DNA from: Lolium rigidum
Taxonomy: Eukaryota > Streptophyta > Magnoliopsida > Poales > Poaceae
Assembly (NCBI RefSeq): GCF_022539505.1
Contig: NC_061508.1
Location: 343,369,484-343,433,483 of the forward strand
Direction: 5' to 3'
Length of the DNA: 64,000 bases
A model generated the notes under the pieces. The model had not been told where the DNA came from. It worked only from the letters and a program-made list of their open reading frames with translations, and made no database searches. Position numbers and translations under genes: made by a program. Every line of letters begins with the position of its first letter. Within the stretch, counting starts at the first letter, position 1. Of this stretch, positions 22,500 through 34,246 are shown one piece after another.

Positions 22500-22830
22500 T
22501 AAACAGATGAATATTAGTGAAATCAACAATAAATAGCACATAGTTCAAGTACATAGATCATAGTTTATTACAAATAGCACATAGTTCAAGTACATATGAT
22601 AGCCTCACAATTACAACTACATAGATCAAAGTTTATTACAAATAGCACATAGTTCAAGTACATAGGATAGCCTCACAATTACAACTACATAGCACATAGT
22701 TTATTACAAATAGCACATAGTTCAAGTACATAGGATAGCCTCACAATTACAACTACATAGCACATAGTTTATTACATAGGATAGCCTCACAATTAGAACT
22801 ACATAGATCAAGTAGCCTATGTCGACATCC
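22500..22830. repeat. Tandem repeat between TNPD and the TnpA-like gene
   Basis: A roughly 75-base unit (AAATAGCACATAGTTCAAGT, then ACATAGGATAGCCTCACAAT, then TACAACTACATAG) is repeated about four times with small deletions. It fills the short intergenic space within the transposon. Confidence 0.75.
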
Positions 22831-22857
22831 GTAATCGGACCACATGTTTCATCATCA

Positions 22858-25800
22858 TCAGTGCTCAGCGAACCAATAATCATCGATGAAACCCGGAGGT
22901 GGTCCATTTGGACCTAGGTCAATGCCCGCTTTGAACGCCTCGAGCAAACTTAGGTCTTCGACGGCACACACATCCTCGGCTTCATATTCTTCATTGTCTT
23001 CCTCCATAACCGCATCTTCTTCTTGCTCATCGTCTACGACCATGTTATCAACAACGGCCGACAAGTCGATAGTGAAATGACCGGGAGCCCTTCTTCTTGA
23101 TAGAAATCAACACTCCTTGTTGAGGGGTCTACGCGGCGGTAATCATCCTTGTTTGGCGGGGGTGGCCTAATGCGTGAAGGAACCGTCATCACAACATCCC
23201 ATCCATGTAGACGTTTGGTCGGGTTTCGGCACGCGTACGGGAGATAGAATACTTGGAAGGCTTGGGTGGCCAAAATGTACACGTCCTCTCCCTTATAAAC
23301 AGAGCTTCTTTCAACTTCGACCAATCCAATTTCAGGATCCCGTCTCACGCGGCGTGGGTCGAACCAATGGCATTTGAATACGACGGGATTTAGCCCTTTG
23401 TCAAACCCGTAATTCAGCTCGTATATACCCTCGACTCTTCCATAGTAATGGAGTCCATCATCACCTTGACATACCACCCCGCTATTTATTGTCTTCTTGT
23501 TTGGACGGCTTGTTGTGTATTGATGGGTCCGGAAGCGATACCCGTTCACGTCATAAGAATTGAACGAGTCGACGGAATGGTTGAAGCCCCTAGCAATTTT
23601 TCGTAGCAAGGGATTCATGTCTTTGTCAGTTCTTGCCTACAAGATTAGGACGACAAGTTTAGAACAAGAAATGTCGGCCGAAATGTCGACGATGTACAAA
23701 CAAATTTGGATAGGATAGTACCAAACCACGGAACCAGCTACCGAAACCGTGACCGCCGCCCTTATCGAAAATTTCCTTGGATTCTTCCGAGGTAGGATCC
23801 CCGTGGGTATACCTCCAATATTTAGTCGTGAATTGTCTACAACAGTGAACGGAGGAAGAGTTAGCCACGAACATACGATGAATGTTTGCGAATAACTAAA
23901 TGGTTAGCACTTACTTGATGTACGGCTTCACTTCCACCATGGTGTTCAAGACATACGAGTGGATCAACTCCCGCTCATGTAAATTCGTTGTGTACGGCTT
24001 CGAGCCACTTGACTTGCCGCCAAGCCCTATGAAGATGCTAAGCTTGGGTACATCTTCATTGTTGGCGGCATTGTAACTGAGGACCGGGTTGTGCTTTGTG
24101 GGAATGTTGGGATCATAGTGCTTAGTGGTGAAGTTTGCCACCTCCACGTTCGGGACTGCCTCGGCTATGGATGCTTCGATCTTGCATTTATTGCCAGATC
24201 ATCCGACGAAGCTTTTGTGTTTCTCTCTCGGGACCAAACTGCCAACGGCCCCAATTCGGCCCCCTTTAAGCATTCCTTCGCGAGGTGGAGGATCATATGT
24301 TGCATCGGATTAAAGAACGCTGGAGGAAAGATCTTCTCTAGATCGCAAAGCAATATGGGTGCTCGTTCATCCAGCCTTCTCAATCACTTTAGTGTCTAAC
24401 TCCCTAGCACAAATCCGGCGGAAGAAATAACTCAACCTCGCTAGCACTCGCCAAGTCTTCTCGGGGACATAGCCTCGAATCATCACCGGCATTATCCGCT
24501 CAATCCATACGTGGTAGTCATGACTCTTCAGTCCTTGTACTCGCAACGTTTCAATGTTAAGACCCCTCATCCAGCTTGGCTGCGAACCCATCAGTGGAAA
24601 AACAAGGAGTCCTTCATCCATTGGAAGACCTCCCTTTTTTGGGCCTTTGTGAGGCAGTAACGGAGCGTGTGGCTTAGTCCAAGTTTTTTTGGCACCTTGA
24701 GGTGGCTTCATGTTCAACTCCGGCCTATCGCACAACTTTTCTTGGTCAATTCGAGCCTTTATGTTATCCTTCGTCTTCTCGGTGTCCACTATGGTGCTCC
24801 AAATGGCTTCACCGATATTCTTCTCGGTGTGCATTACATCAATGTTATGCGGGAGCTCCGTAAACTCAAAGTAAGGAAGCTTCCGTAAGCACGGCTTGTG
24901 GGTCCATTGGTGTGTCTCCCCATATCCCAAGAAACCATTCCCATCGTGGTTAGGCTGGAGAGCGTCTAACTCGGCCTTGGTTTCCTGTCCGGTCTTCGGA
25001 ATTGGCTTCGGTGCATGGACAACGCGGCCTTTTTTGAAGCTCTTTACATCACTCCCGTATTCATGGCTCTGCTCAAGGAACTCGTCGAGCTTCATCAAAG
25101 CAGGAATACGTGCCACCCTTGTTTAGCCGGAAGAAAGTCACGGCTTGCCTGCACTCCGGACAAGGCCACTTCCCATGTGTACACCACCCGCAGAACAAAG
25201 CACGTGCTGGCAAGTCATGCAGAGACGTGTGGTACCAGACATACATATCGAAGTGTTCCTTCTTTGCCGCGTCATAAGTTCGGATCCCGCGATCTTCCCA
25301 CCCAAGAAGCAAGTCATCAATCGCTGGTTCCGGATACACGTTCATGTTCTTACCCGGTATTTCGGTCCCGGGATTATCATCGACACAAACATGTACTCCG
25401 ATCTCGTGCGTACGCCGGGGGTAGGTTCAGGGGAATAACAAACACCGGCCAACAACTGTATACCGCAGCCGACATACCATATGGATTGAACCCATCGGTT
25501 GATATCGCAATTGCTACGCTCCTCGGGTCACCGGCTTTCAGGGGATATTTCTTGACAAAGTTCTTCCATGCAGTACCATCCGACGGATGTATCATCTTGC
25601 CACTGTCCGGTCCGATCCCTTCTACAGCCCCACCTCATCTGCTGGGCAGCATCCTCGGTCATGAAGAGCCGCCGGATCCTCGGTAGGACCGGAAGATAGC
25701 GGAGGATATTCTTGGCAACCGTGGTCCGCCTCTTCGACCATCACCATTGGTGTCAACCTCAAAGTACCTAGAGCTATTGCAATGGATGCAATAGTTTGTG

Positions 25801-26513
25801 TTAGCATGCTCCTCTCTCGAATAGCATGCATCCCTTTGGACAAGCGTGTATCTCGCTGAGATGACATCTTGAGGTCACCGAGCAATTTTTTCGAATAGTA
25901 GAAGTTTTGCGGCAAGAGGTGCCCTTTCGGCGTAATGCTGCCAACGAGGACCAGAAGTTCATCGAACCCATCTCTCGCACAGATTCCTCGTGGCACTTAA
26001 AGGCCAAAAGGCGAGCGATGGCATCTAGTTGGGTAACATCCGTATTTACGTGTAGGGGTTTCGCGAAGCAAACAAAGCCTCGTAATACTTCTTTGTGTTT
26101 TCCTCCGGCTCCTCACTTGTCTCCGCATCCCTAGATGTCTCCGCCTCTACATGAGGGCTTTCAGGCACATTACCATTAGCCAAGTTCTCTAGGCACCTAT
26201 CAAACCCAGTATCATATTCTCTCGTAGGCTGAATCTGCCGCACCTCCTTCCTAGCACGTTTCTTCGCCTTTTCTCCATGAAAAGTCCAAATCTTGTAGGA
26301 CGGTTTGAACCCGGACTTGATCGGGTGAAGACTCATAGTTTCCTTGTCCTGTGTTTTTTGGTTGTTGCACTTACTACAAGGGCAAAAAACTGTTCTGGGT
26401 TTGCTAGGGATGTCAAACGCCCTGTCCACGAACTGCTTGGTCTTTTCTCCCCATTCCTCAGTATATTTCCACGGACCAATTCTGCCATCGTACATCCAGT
26501 CACGATTATCCAT
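22858..26513 (-). pseudogene. CACTA TNPD transposase (tnp2 type), frameshifted
   Basis: Domains in order on the minus strand: transposase-associated N terminus at 26513-26046 (MDNRDWMYDGRIG, zinc-like CPCSKCNN); tnp2 catalytic region in pieces at 26007-25370 (KGHLLPQNFYYSKK, HACPKG, IAISTDGFNPYG) and 25345-25073 (MYVWYHTSLHDLPA, CTHGKWPCPEC); 25116-24367 with PHNIDVMHTEKN, whose Asp is in the usual catalytic position; a DUF4218-like part (HDYHVWIERIMPV, EKIFPPAFFNPMQHMILHL) through 24165 and 23911-24147; a DUF4216-like part at 23618-23034 (GVVCQGDDGLHYYGRVEGIY); and an acidic C terminus ending at 22858. Short introns probably lie near 23640 and 23860. Frame changes near 25990 and 25370 cannot be explained as introns, so the gene looks dead. 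Confidence 0.85.
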
Positions 26514-26654
26514 CCTCTAACCAGCACCAAAACAGGACAAACTTAGAATTTATATCAAACATGATCCGCATTTTAATTTTTCTTTTTTTACGCATGCATC
26601 AACCTCGAATCTCTACTAGGTGGGCTCCTAGCAGCCGCCGGATCCGCAGATTGA

Positions 26655-26822
26655 GTACGTTCTCCCTGCTCTGCCTCGATCCGAGTCGAGATTTCGGCAG
26701 CACCTCTCCGCTGCTCTCCCGATACACGTCTCGCCAAAAAGCCGAGAGGGGTGTGCATCCGGAGAACAACGGGAGGCGCTGCCGAAATCCTGACTCGGAT
26801 CGGGTAGAGCAGGAGAACGTAC
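26655..26822. repeat. Large imperfect palindrome upstream of TNPD
   Basis: Arm 26655-26701 (starting GTACGTTCTCCCTGCTCTGC, ending ATTTCGGCAGC) is the near-perfect complement of 26778-26822, with about 76 bases between. It would form a 45-bp hairpin in RNA or single-stranded DNA. It lies between the GC-rich presumed promoter-leader and the TNPD start, possibly inside the first intron. Confidence 0.75.
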
Positions 26823-27770
26823 CCAACTACGCATCCGCCGACCGTCCCGATAAATGCCGTAAGAGTTACGGTTCATAATATGCGAGACCACTAATGCATA
26901 TTTATCCGCGTAACCCTTACGGTCGGGAAGAGACGCCTAGGTATCGCGACATACTTGGTGATCTAGACAAAAAAAAAACCTAGGTACAAGAGAGGCGAAC
27001 GGATTCTCACCCTCGAAGCGTGATCGACAGCCGGCGAAGAAGATCAACGAACCTCCGGCAAAATCCCCTCCGAAAGAACGGTCTCTCTGAGCAATGCTCC
27101 TCAAGCACCCCGACAACGCTGGCCCCTGTGTCCACCTCGAAACATCGTCTGCATATCCAGAAAACTAATTAGCGATAAAGACCATTTGTTTGCTCTAAAT
27201 CCGACTATTATAAATACACTAGCATGCATAATATGTTTTAACTACCCTAAATACTATGTAGGAGCTGCCACACGCAGCTCCCCTTCTTCTTCAACCTCTC
27301 TCTACTCTCTCACAAGAACACACCCAGGCTAACACACACACACACATGTATCAAGGAAGAACACAGAAGCTTTGCCGCGAGACTCCCAACCACAAGTGCT
27401 ACATTTTCCACTCTTTCTCATATACTTAACCAAACTGATTACAGTGCTTAAATAGGACACAACGCACGCACACATGCCAGGCACAACGGCCTGATCCTAT
27501 ACTCACTCGATCACTTCCCACTACCGAGTGCATGCACACAGACGTGAGGCACTACCAAGTCAATGCTGATCACTAGAAGCTAGCACATGTCCGAACTAAC
27601 GACTACTACTTCTCTCCGAACGTCTACCACAAGACTCGGCCAAACGCAACCTACGTGCTATCTTTGATCTAATACATGCATGAACTAAAATCAGACACTA
27701 ACTAACAAGATTAGTTCCAACATACTATAAGTAATATGCAAAAAAAAGAAAAAAAAATTCACATACCGGC
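26823..27770. other. Spacer between palindrome and GC-rich leader in the CACTA element
   Basis: No coding signal. It includes a short inverted pair around CCGTAAGAGTTACGG and GTAACCCTTACGG (26860-26930), a (CA)n run near 27335, and AT-rich sequence. It is most easily read as the 5' intron of the transposase transcript. Confidence 0.4.
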
Positions 27771-28160
27771 CGGGTGAGGGAGCAGCAGCAGCAGCGTCCG
27801 CGGCCGGGGAGCGGCAGCGGCGGCGGAGCGACAGCGGCGGGGGAGGGCAGCGGCGGGGGAGAAGCAGCTGCCTGCCGCGGCGAGGGAAGCGGCGGCAGCG
27901 GGGGAGGGCCGGGCGAGGGAGCGGCGCGCAGCGGCGTGGAAGCGGGCGCGCGGCGGCGGCGGAGAGGGCCGGCGAGAGAGCGGCGGCGGCGGGGGAGGTC
28001 GAGGCGGCGGCGTGCGGCGGGGGAGGTCGATGCGGCGGCGTGCGGCGGGCGGGCGTGGGCGGCGCGTCTCTGGCGGCGGCGGCGAGCTGGGAAAAGGAGG
28101 GCCGGGCGCGTGCGTGTGTGAAATTGTGTGGAGGAGGGAGTCGGTCCGCGACCTTATCCA
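27770..28160 (-). promoter_or_regulatory. GC-rich leader-like region of the CACTA element
   Basis: Almost pure GGC/GCC trinucleotide sequence, very rich in CpG, immediately inside the inner subterminal block. A 34-base direct duplication (GGGGAGGTCGA.GCGGCGGCGTGCGG) is seen at about 27992 and 28019. Known: in maize En/Spm a GC-rich, methylation-controlled region lies just downstream of the promoter. The placement here is the same, so a similar role is inferred. The open frames are composition artefacts. Confidence 0.5.
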
Positions 28161-28162
28161 CG

Positions 28163-28313
28163 CCCTTTGCCGTGCGAGGCTCCTTTGCCGTGCGGCAAAG
28201 CGGCTTTGCCGTGCGGAGGTAGACGTTGCCGTGCGCTTTTGCACGGCAAAGCTCTTTGCCGTGTGCCTTTGCACGGCAGAGGTCTTTGCCGTGCGACTGT
28301 GCACGGCAAAGTT
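28163..28313. repeat. Inner block of CACTA subterminal repeats
   Basis: Nine copies of TTTGCCGTGC or its complement, in the same style as the terminal blocks, but 6.2 kb inside the right end. The outer block at 34250-34582 is separated from it by the satellite array. In ordinary CACTA elements the subterminal region is one continuous stretch. Confidence 0.85.
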
Positions 28314-28487
28314 TTTTTTTTTAATTCAAAAATGATTTTTTTTGTTTAGGGTGTATATATGCATCCTGGTGTAGAAACATCGTGTCCAAATACTTTTTAC
28401 TACAAAATTTTATGTATTTGCGATATCATTTGTGATAAGGTGAACATGCTGAATTGTATTTGGGATATCATTTGTGATAAGGTGAAC

Positions 28488-31400
28488 ATCCGAGGCACGC
28501 ACACCGCCGTTATCGGGGGGGGAGGAATGATCGCCGGGGCACCGAAATGCCAACAAAACTAAACCTATCAAAAAGTATGTTGGTGGAACCTCGCGCGGTG
28601 AAATCTAGGGGTAGACCCCGAGGCACGCAGACCGCCGTTATCGGGGGAACGACCGCCGGGGCACCGGAATGCCACCAACACTTGCATGTGGACCTAGGAT
28701 ATGTGTGAAAGTGTGTTGGAAGGTGTGATTCACCAAATGGTGCAAGGCATAGCTCCCATGTGTGAGATTCCTCTCTTTCGGGCGATAACACTTGGAAGAT
28801 TCCTCGACTTGTAGGCTGAAGTGTCCCGCTGCGGGTATACCGGTGGCTATAGTGTGCCAAAGTGTGCCAAACCTAGCTTTCCATGTGTATATGTCCTAAA
28901 CAAAACTAAACCTATCAAAAATTATGTTGGTGGAACCTCGCGCGGTGAAATCTAGGGGGTAGACCCCCGAGGCACGCGGACCGCCGTTATCGGGGGAACG
29001 ACCGCCGGGGCACCGGAATGCCACCAACACTTGCATGTGGACCTAGGATATGTGTGAAAGTGTGTTGGAAGGTGTGATTCACCAAATGGTGCAAGGCATA
29101 GCTCCCATGTGTGAGATTCCTCTCTTTCGGGCGATAACACTTGGAAGATTCCTCGACTTGTAGGCTGAAGTGTCCCATTGCGGGTATACCGGTGGCTATA
29201 GTGTGCCAAAGTGTGCCAAACCTAGCTTTCCATGTGTATATGTCCTAAACAAAACTAAACCTATCAAAAAGTATGTTGGTGGAACCTCGCGTGTGAAATC
29301 TAGGGGGTAGACCCCCCGAGGCACGCGACCGCCGTTATCGGGGGAACGACCGCCGGGCACCGGAATGCCACCAACACTTGCATGTGGACCTAGGATATGT
29401 GTGAAAGTGTGTTGGAAGGTGTGATTCACCAAATGGTGCAAGGCATAGCTCCCATGTGTGAGATTCCTCTCTTTCGGGCGATAACACTTGGAAGATTCCT
29501 CGACTTGTAGGTCGAAGTGTCCCGCTCGCGGGTATACCGGTGGCTATAGTGTGCCAAAGTGTGCCAAACCTAGCTTTCCATGTGTATATGTCCTAAACAA
29601 AACTAAACCTATCAAAAAGTATGTTGGTGGAACCTCGCGCGGTGAAATCTAGGGGGTAGACCCCCGAGGCACGCGTACCGCCGTTATCGGGGGGAACGAC
29701 CGCCGGGGCACCGGAATGCCACCAACACTTGCATGTGGACCTAGGATATGTGTGAAAGTGTGTTGGAAGGTGTGATTCACCAAATGGTGCAAGGCATAGC
29801 TCCCATGTGTGAGATTCCTCTCTTTCGGGCGATAACACTTGGAAGATTCCTCGACTTGTAGGCTGAAGTGTCCCGCTGCGGGTATACCGGTGGCTATAGT
29901 GTGCCAAAGTGTGCCAAACCTAGCTTTCCATGTGTATATGTCCTAAACAAAACTAAACCTATCAAAAAGTATGTTGGTGGAACCTCGCGCGGTGAAATCT
30001 AGGGGGTAGACCCCGAGGCACGCAGACCGCCGTTATCGGGGGGAACGACCGCCGGGGCACCGGAATGCCACCAACACTTGCATGTGGACCTAGGATATGT
30101 GTGAAAGTGTGTTGGAAGGTGTGATTCACCAAATGGTGCAAGGCATAGCTCCCATGTGTGAGATTCCTCTCTTTCGGGCGATAACACTTGGAAGATTCCT
30201 CGACTTGTAGGTCGAAGTGTCCCGCTGCGGGTATACCGGTGGCTATAGTGTGCCAAAGTGTGCCAAACCTAGCTTTCCATGTGTATATGTCCTAAACAAA
30301 ACTAAACCTATCAAAAAGTATGTTGGTGGAACCTCGCGCGGTGAAATCTAGTGGGGTAGACCCCCCGAGGCACGCGGACCGCCGTTATCGGGGGAACGAC
30401 CGCCGGGCACCGGAATGCCACCAACACTTGCATGTGGACCTAGGATATGTGTGAAAGTGTGTTGGAAGGTGTGATTCACCAAATGATGCAAGGCATAGCT
30501 CCCATGTGTGAGATTCCTCTCTTTCGGGCGATAACACTTGGAAGATTCCTCGACTTGTAGGCTGAAGTGTCCCGCTGCGGGTATACCGGTGGCTATAGTG
30601 TGCCAAAGTGTGCCAAAGTGTGCCAAACCTAGCTTTCCATGTGTATATGTCCTAAACAAAACTAAACCTATCAAAAAGTATGTTGGTGGAACCTCGCGCG
30701 GTGAAATCTAGGGGGGTAGACCCCCCGAGGCACGCAGACCGCCGTTATCGGGGGGGGAACGACCGCCGGGGCACCGGAATGCCACCAACACTTGCATGTG
30801 GACCGAGGATATGTGTGAAAGTGTGTTGGAAGGTGTGATTCACCAAATGGTGCAAGGCATAGCTCCCATGTGTGAGATTCCTCTCTTTCGGGCGATAACA
30901 CTTGGAAGATTCCTCGACTTGTAGGCTGAAGTGTCCCGCTGCGGGTATACCGGTGGCTATAGTGTGCCAAAGTGTGCCAAACCTAGCTTTCCATGTGTAT
31001 ATGTCCTAAACAAAACTAAACCTATCAAAAAGTATGTTGGTGGAACCTCGCGCGGTGAAATCTAGGGGGGTAGACCCCCCGAGGCACGCAGACCGCCGTT
31101 ATCGGGGGGGGAACGACCGCCGAGGCACCGGAATGCCACCAACACTTGCATGTGGACCTAGGATATGTGTGAAAGTGTGTTGGAAGGTGTGATTCACCAA
31201 ATGGTGCAAGGCATAGCTCCCATGTGTGAGATTCCTCTCTTTCGGGCGATAACACTTGCAAGATTCCTCGACTTGTAGGCTCGAAGTGTCCCGCTGCGGG
31301 TATACCGGTGGCTATAGTGTGCCAAAGTGTGCCAAACCTAGCTTTCCATGTGTATATGTCCTAAACAAAACTAAACCTATCAAAAAGTATGTTGGTGGAA

Positions 31401-33990
31401 CCTCGCGCGGTGAAATCTAGGGGGGTAGACCCCCCGAGGCACGCAGACCGCCGTTATCGGGGGGGAACGACCGCCGGGGCACCGGAATGCCACCAACACT
31501 TGCATGTGGACCTAGGATATGTGTGAAAGTGTGTTGGAAGGTGTGATTCACCAAATGGTGCAAGGCATAGCTCCCATGTGTGAGATTCCTCTCTTTCGGG
31601 CGATAACACTTGGAAGATTCCTCGACTTGTAGGCTGAAGTGTCCCGCTGCGGGTATACCGGTGGCTATAGTGTGCCAAAGTGTGCCAAACCTAGCTTTCC
31701 ATGTGTATATGTCCTAAACAAAACTAAACCTATCAAAAAGTATGTTGGTGGAACCTCGCGCGGTGAAATCTAGGGGGTAGACCCCCCGAGGCACGCGACC
31801 GCCGTTATCGGGGGAACGACCGCCGGGCACCGGAATGCCACCAACACTTGCATGTGGACCTAGGATATGTGTGAAAGTGTGTTGGAAGGTGTGATTCACC
31901 AAATGGTGCAAGGCATAGCTCCCATGTGTGAGATTCCTCTCTTTCGGGCGATAACACTTGGAAGATTCCTCGACTTGTAGGCTCGAAGTGTCCTCGCTGC
32001 GGGTATACCGGTGGCTATAGTGTGCCAAAGTGTGCCAAACCTAGCTTTCCATGTGTATATGTCCTAAACAAAACTAAACCTATCAAAAAGTATGTTGGTG
32101 GAACCTCGCGCGGTGAAATCTAGGGGGTAGACCCCCGAGGCACGCGACCGCCGTTATCGGGGGAACGACCGCCGGGGCACCGGAATGCCACCAACACTTG
32201 CATGTGGACCTAGGATATGTGTGAAAGTGTGTTGGAAGGTGTGATTCACCAAATGGTGCAAGGCATAGCTCCCATGTGTGAGATTCCTCTCTTTCGGGCG
32301 ATAACACTTGCAAGATTCCTCGACTTGTAGGTCGAAGTGTCCCGCTCGCGGGTATACCGGTGGCTATAGTGTGCCAAAGTGTGCCAAACCTAGCTTTCCA
32401 TGTGTATATGTCCTAAACAAAACTAAACCTATCAAAAAGTATGTTGGTGGAACCTCGCGCGGTGAAATCTAGGGGTAGACCCCCGAGGCACGCAGACCGC
32501 CGTTATCGGGGGAACGACCGCCGGGCACCGGAATGCCACCAACACTTGCATGTGGACCTAGGATATGTGTGAAAGTGTGTTGGAAGGTGTGATTCACCAA
32601 ATGGTGCAAGGCATAGCTCCCATGTGTGAGATTCCTCTCTTTCGGGCGATAACACTTGGAAGATTCCTCGACTTGTAGGCTCGAAGTGTCCCGCCGCGGG
32701 TATACCGGTGGCTATAGTGTGCCAAAGTGTGCCAAACCTAGCTTTCCATGTGTATATGTCCTAAACAAAACTAAACCTATCAAAAAGTATGTTGGTGGAA
32801 CCTCGCGCGGTGAAATCTAGGGGGTAGACCCCGAGGCACGCAGACCGCCGTTATCGGGGGAACGACCGCCGGGCACCGGAATGCCACCAACACTTGCATG
32901 TGGACCTAGGATATGTGTGAAAGTGTGTTGGAAGGTGTGATTCACCAAATGGTGCAAGGCATAGCTCCCATGTGTGAGATTCCTCTCTTTCGGGTGATAA
33001 CACTTGGAAGATTCCTCGACTTGTAGGTCGAAGTGTCCCGCTGCGGGTATACCGGTGGCTATAGTGTGCCAAAGTGTGCCAAACCTAGCTTTCCATGTGT
33101 ATATGTCCTAAACAAAACTATACCTATCAAAAAGTATATTTGTGAAACCTCGCGCGGTGAAATCTAGGGGGTAGACCCCCGAGGCACGCGACCGCCGTTA
33201 TCGGGGGGAACGACCGCCGGGCACCGGAATGCCACCAACACTTGCATGTGGACCTAGGATATGTGTGAAAGTGTGTTGGAAGGTGTGATTCACCAAATGG
33301 TGCAAGGCATAGCTCCCATGTGTGAGATTCCTCTCTTTCGGGCGATAACACTTGGAAGATTCCTCGACTTGTAGGTCGAAGTGTCCCGCTGCGGGTATAC
33401 CGGTGGCTATAGTGTGCCAAAGTGTGCCAAACCTAGCTTTCCATGTGTATATGTCCTAAACAAAACTAAACCTATCAAAAAGTATGTTGGTGGAACCTCG
33501 CGCGGTGAAATCTAGGGGGTAGACCCCCGAGGCACGCAGACCGCCGTTATCGGGGGAACGACCGCCGGGGCACCGGAATGCCACCAACACTTGCATGTGG
33601 ACCTAGGATATGTGTGAAAGTGTGTTGGAAGGTGTGATTCACCAAATGGTGCAAGGCATAGCTCCCATGTGTGAGATTCCTCTCTTTCGGGTGATAACAC
33701 TTGGAAGATTCCTCGACTTGTAGGCTGAAGTGTCCCGCTGCGGGTATACCGGTGGCTATAGTGTGCCAAAGTGTGCCAAACCTAGCTTTCCATGTGTATA
33801 TGTCCTAAACAAAACTATACCTATCAAAAAGTATATTTGTGAAACCTCGCGCGGTGAAATCTAGGGGGGTAGACCCCCGAGGCACGTAGACCGCCGTTAT
33901 CGGGGGAACGACCGCCGGAGCACCGGAATGCCACCAAAACTTTCATGTGGACCTAGAATATGTTTGGAAGTGTCGTGTAAGGTGTAAAGC
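28488..33990. repeat. Satellite array: about 16 copies of a 350-bp unit inside the CACTA element
   Basis: The landmark CCACCAACACTTGCATGTGG recurs near 28673, 29022, 29368, 29718, 30069, 30418, 30782, 31137, 31489, 31838, 32188, 32536, 32883, 33231 and 33581, with a diverged last copy at 33931, a mean period of about 350 bases. Units are nearly identical. They differ mainly in the length of paired G and C runs (GGGG..TAGA..CCCC), in the G run of TTATCGGGGG, and by single bases at CTCG sites. The first and last units are partial or diverged, as expected for array edges. Each unit contains the same unbroken minus-strand frame of 73 or more codons, judged non-coding. A 31-base direct repeat (TTTGTGATAAGGTGAACAT core) at 28415-28489 precedes the array. 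Confidence 0.95.
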
Positions 33991-34246
33991 TGCAAGAAAT
34001 TGCACCAAATATGTGGGGGCGATAACACTTAGCGTACACCGAACCCCCGTTAATTTGCTCCAAAACCCCGATATGTTGGGGGAGGGGTCGATGAAGATGT
34101 AGATTACTTGTTTTATCGGTATACAGATTGTATTAAGTAACACTAACAAATAGTCTACAAAAGTAAAAACTAATTTTACAACAAATATAAGTATTAATAT
34201 AAATATGAATACTACAAAAGAAGGGAAAGAAATGAAATCGTACTCT

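Noticed and set aside
27691..28304. Frames of 156 and 181 codons next to the inner subterminal block
   Set aside because: Pro/Ala/Arg runs from GGC trinucleotide DNA and subterminal repeats; more likely the leader of the transposon transcript.
28510..33769. Recurrent minus-strand frame (73-116 codons) present in almost every satellite unit
   Set aside because: The frame repeats only because the units are nearly identical. The 350-base period is not kept in frame between units, the G/C runs shift the frame, no start context or domain is seen, and coding selection is not needed to explain it.
28488..33990. Possible CRISPR-like array
   Set aside because: The units are 350-bp direct tandem copies without short repeats separated by unique spacers, and the setting is a plant transposon.
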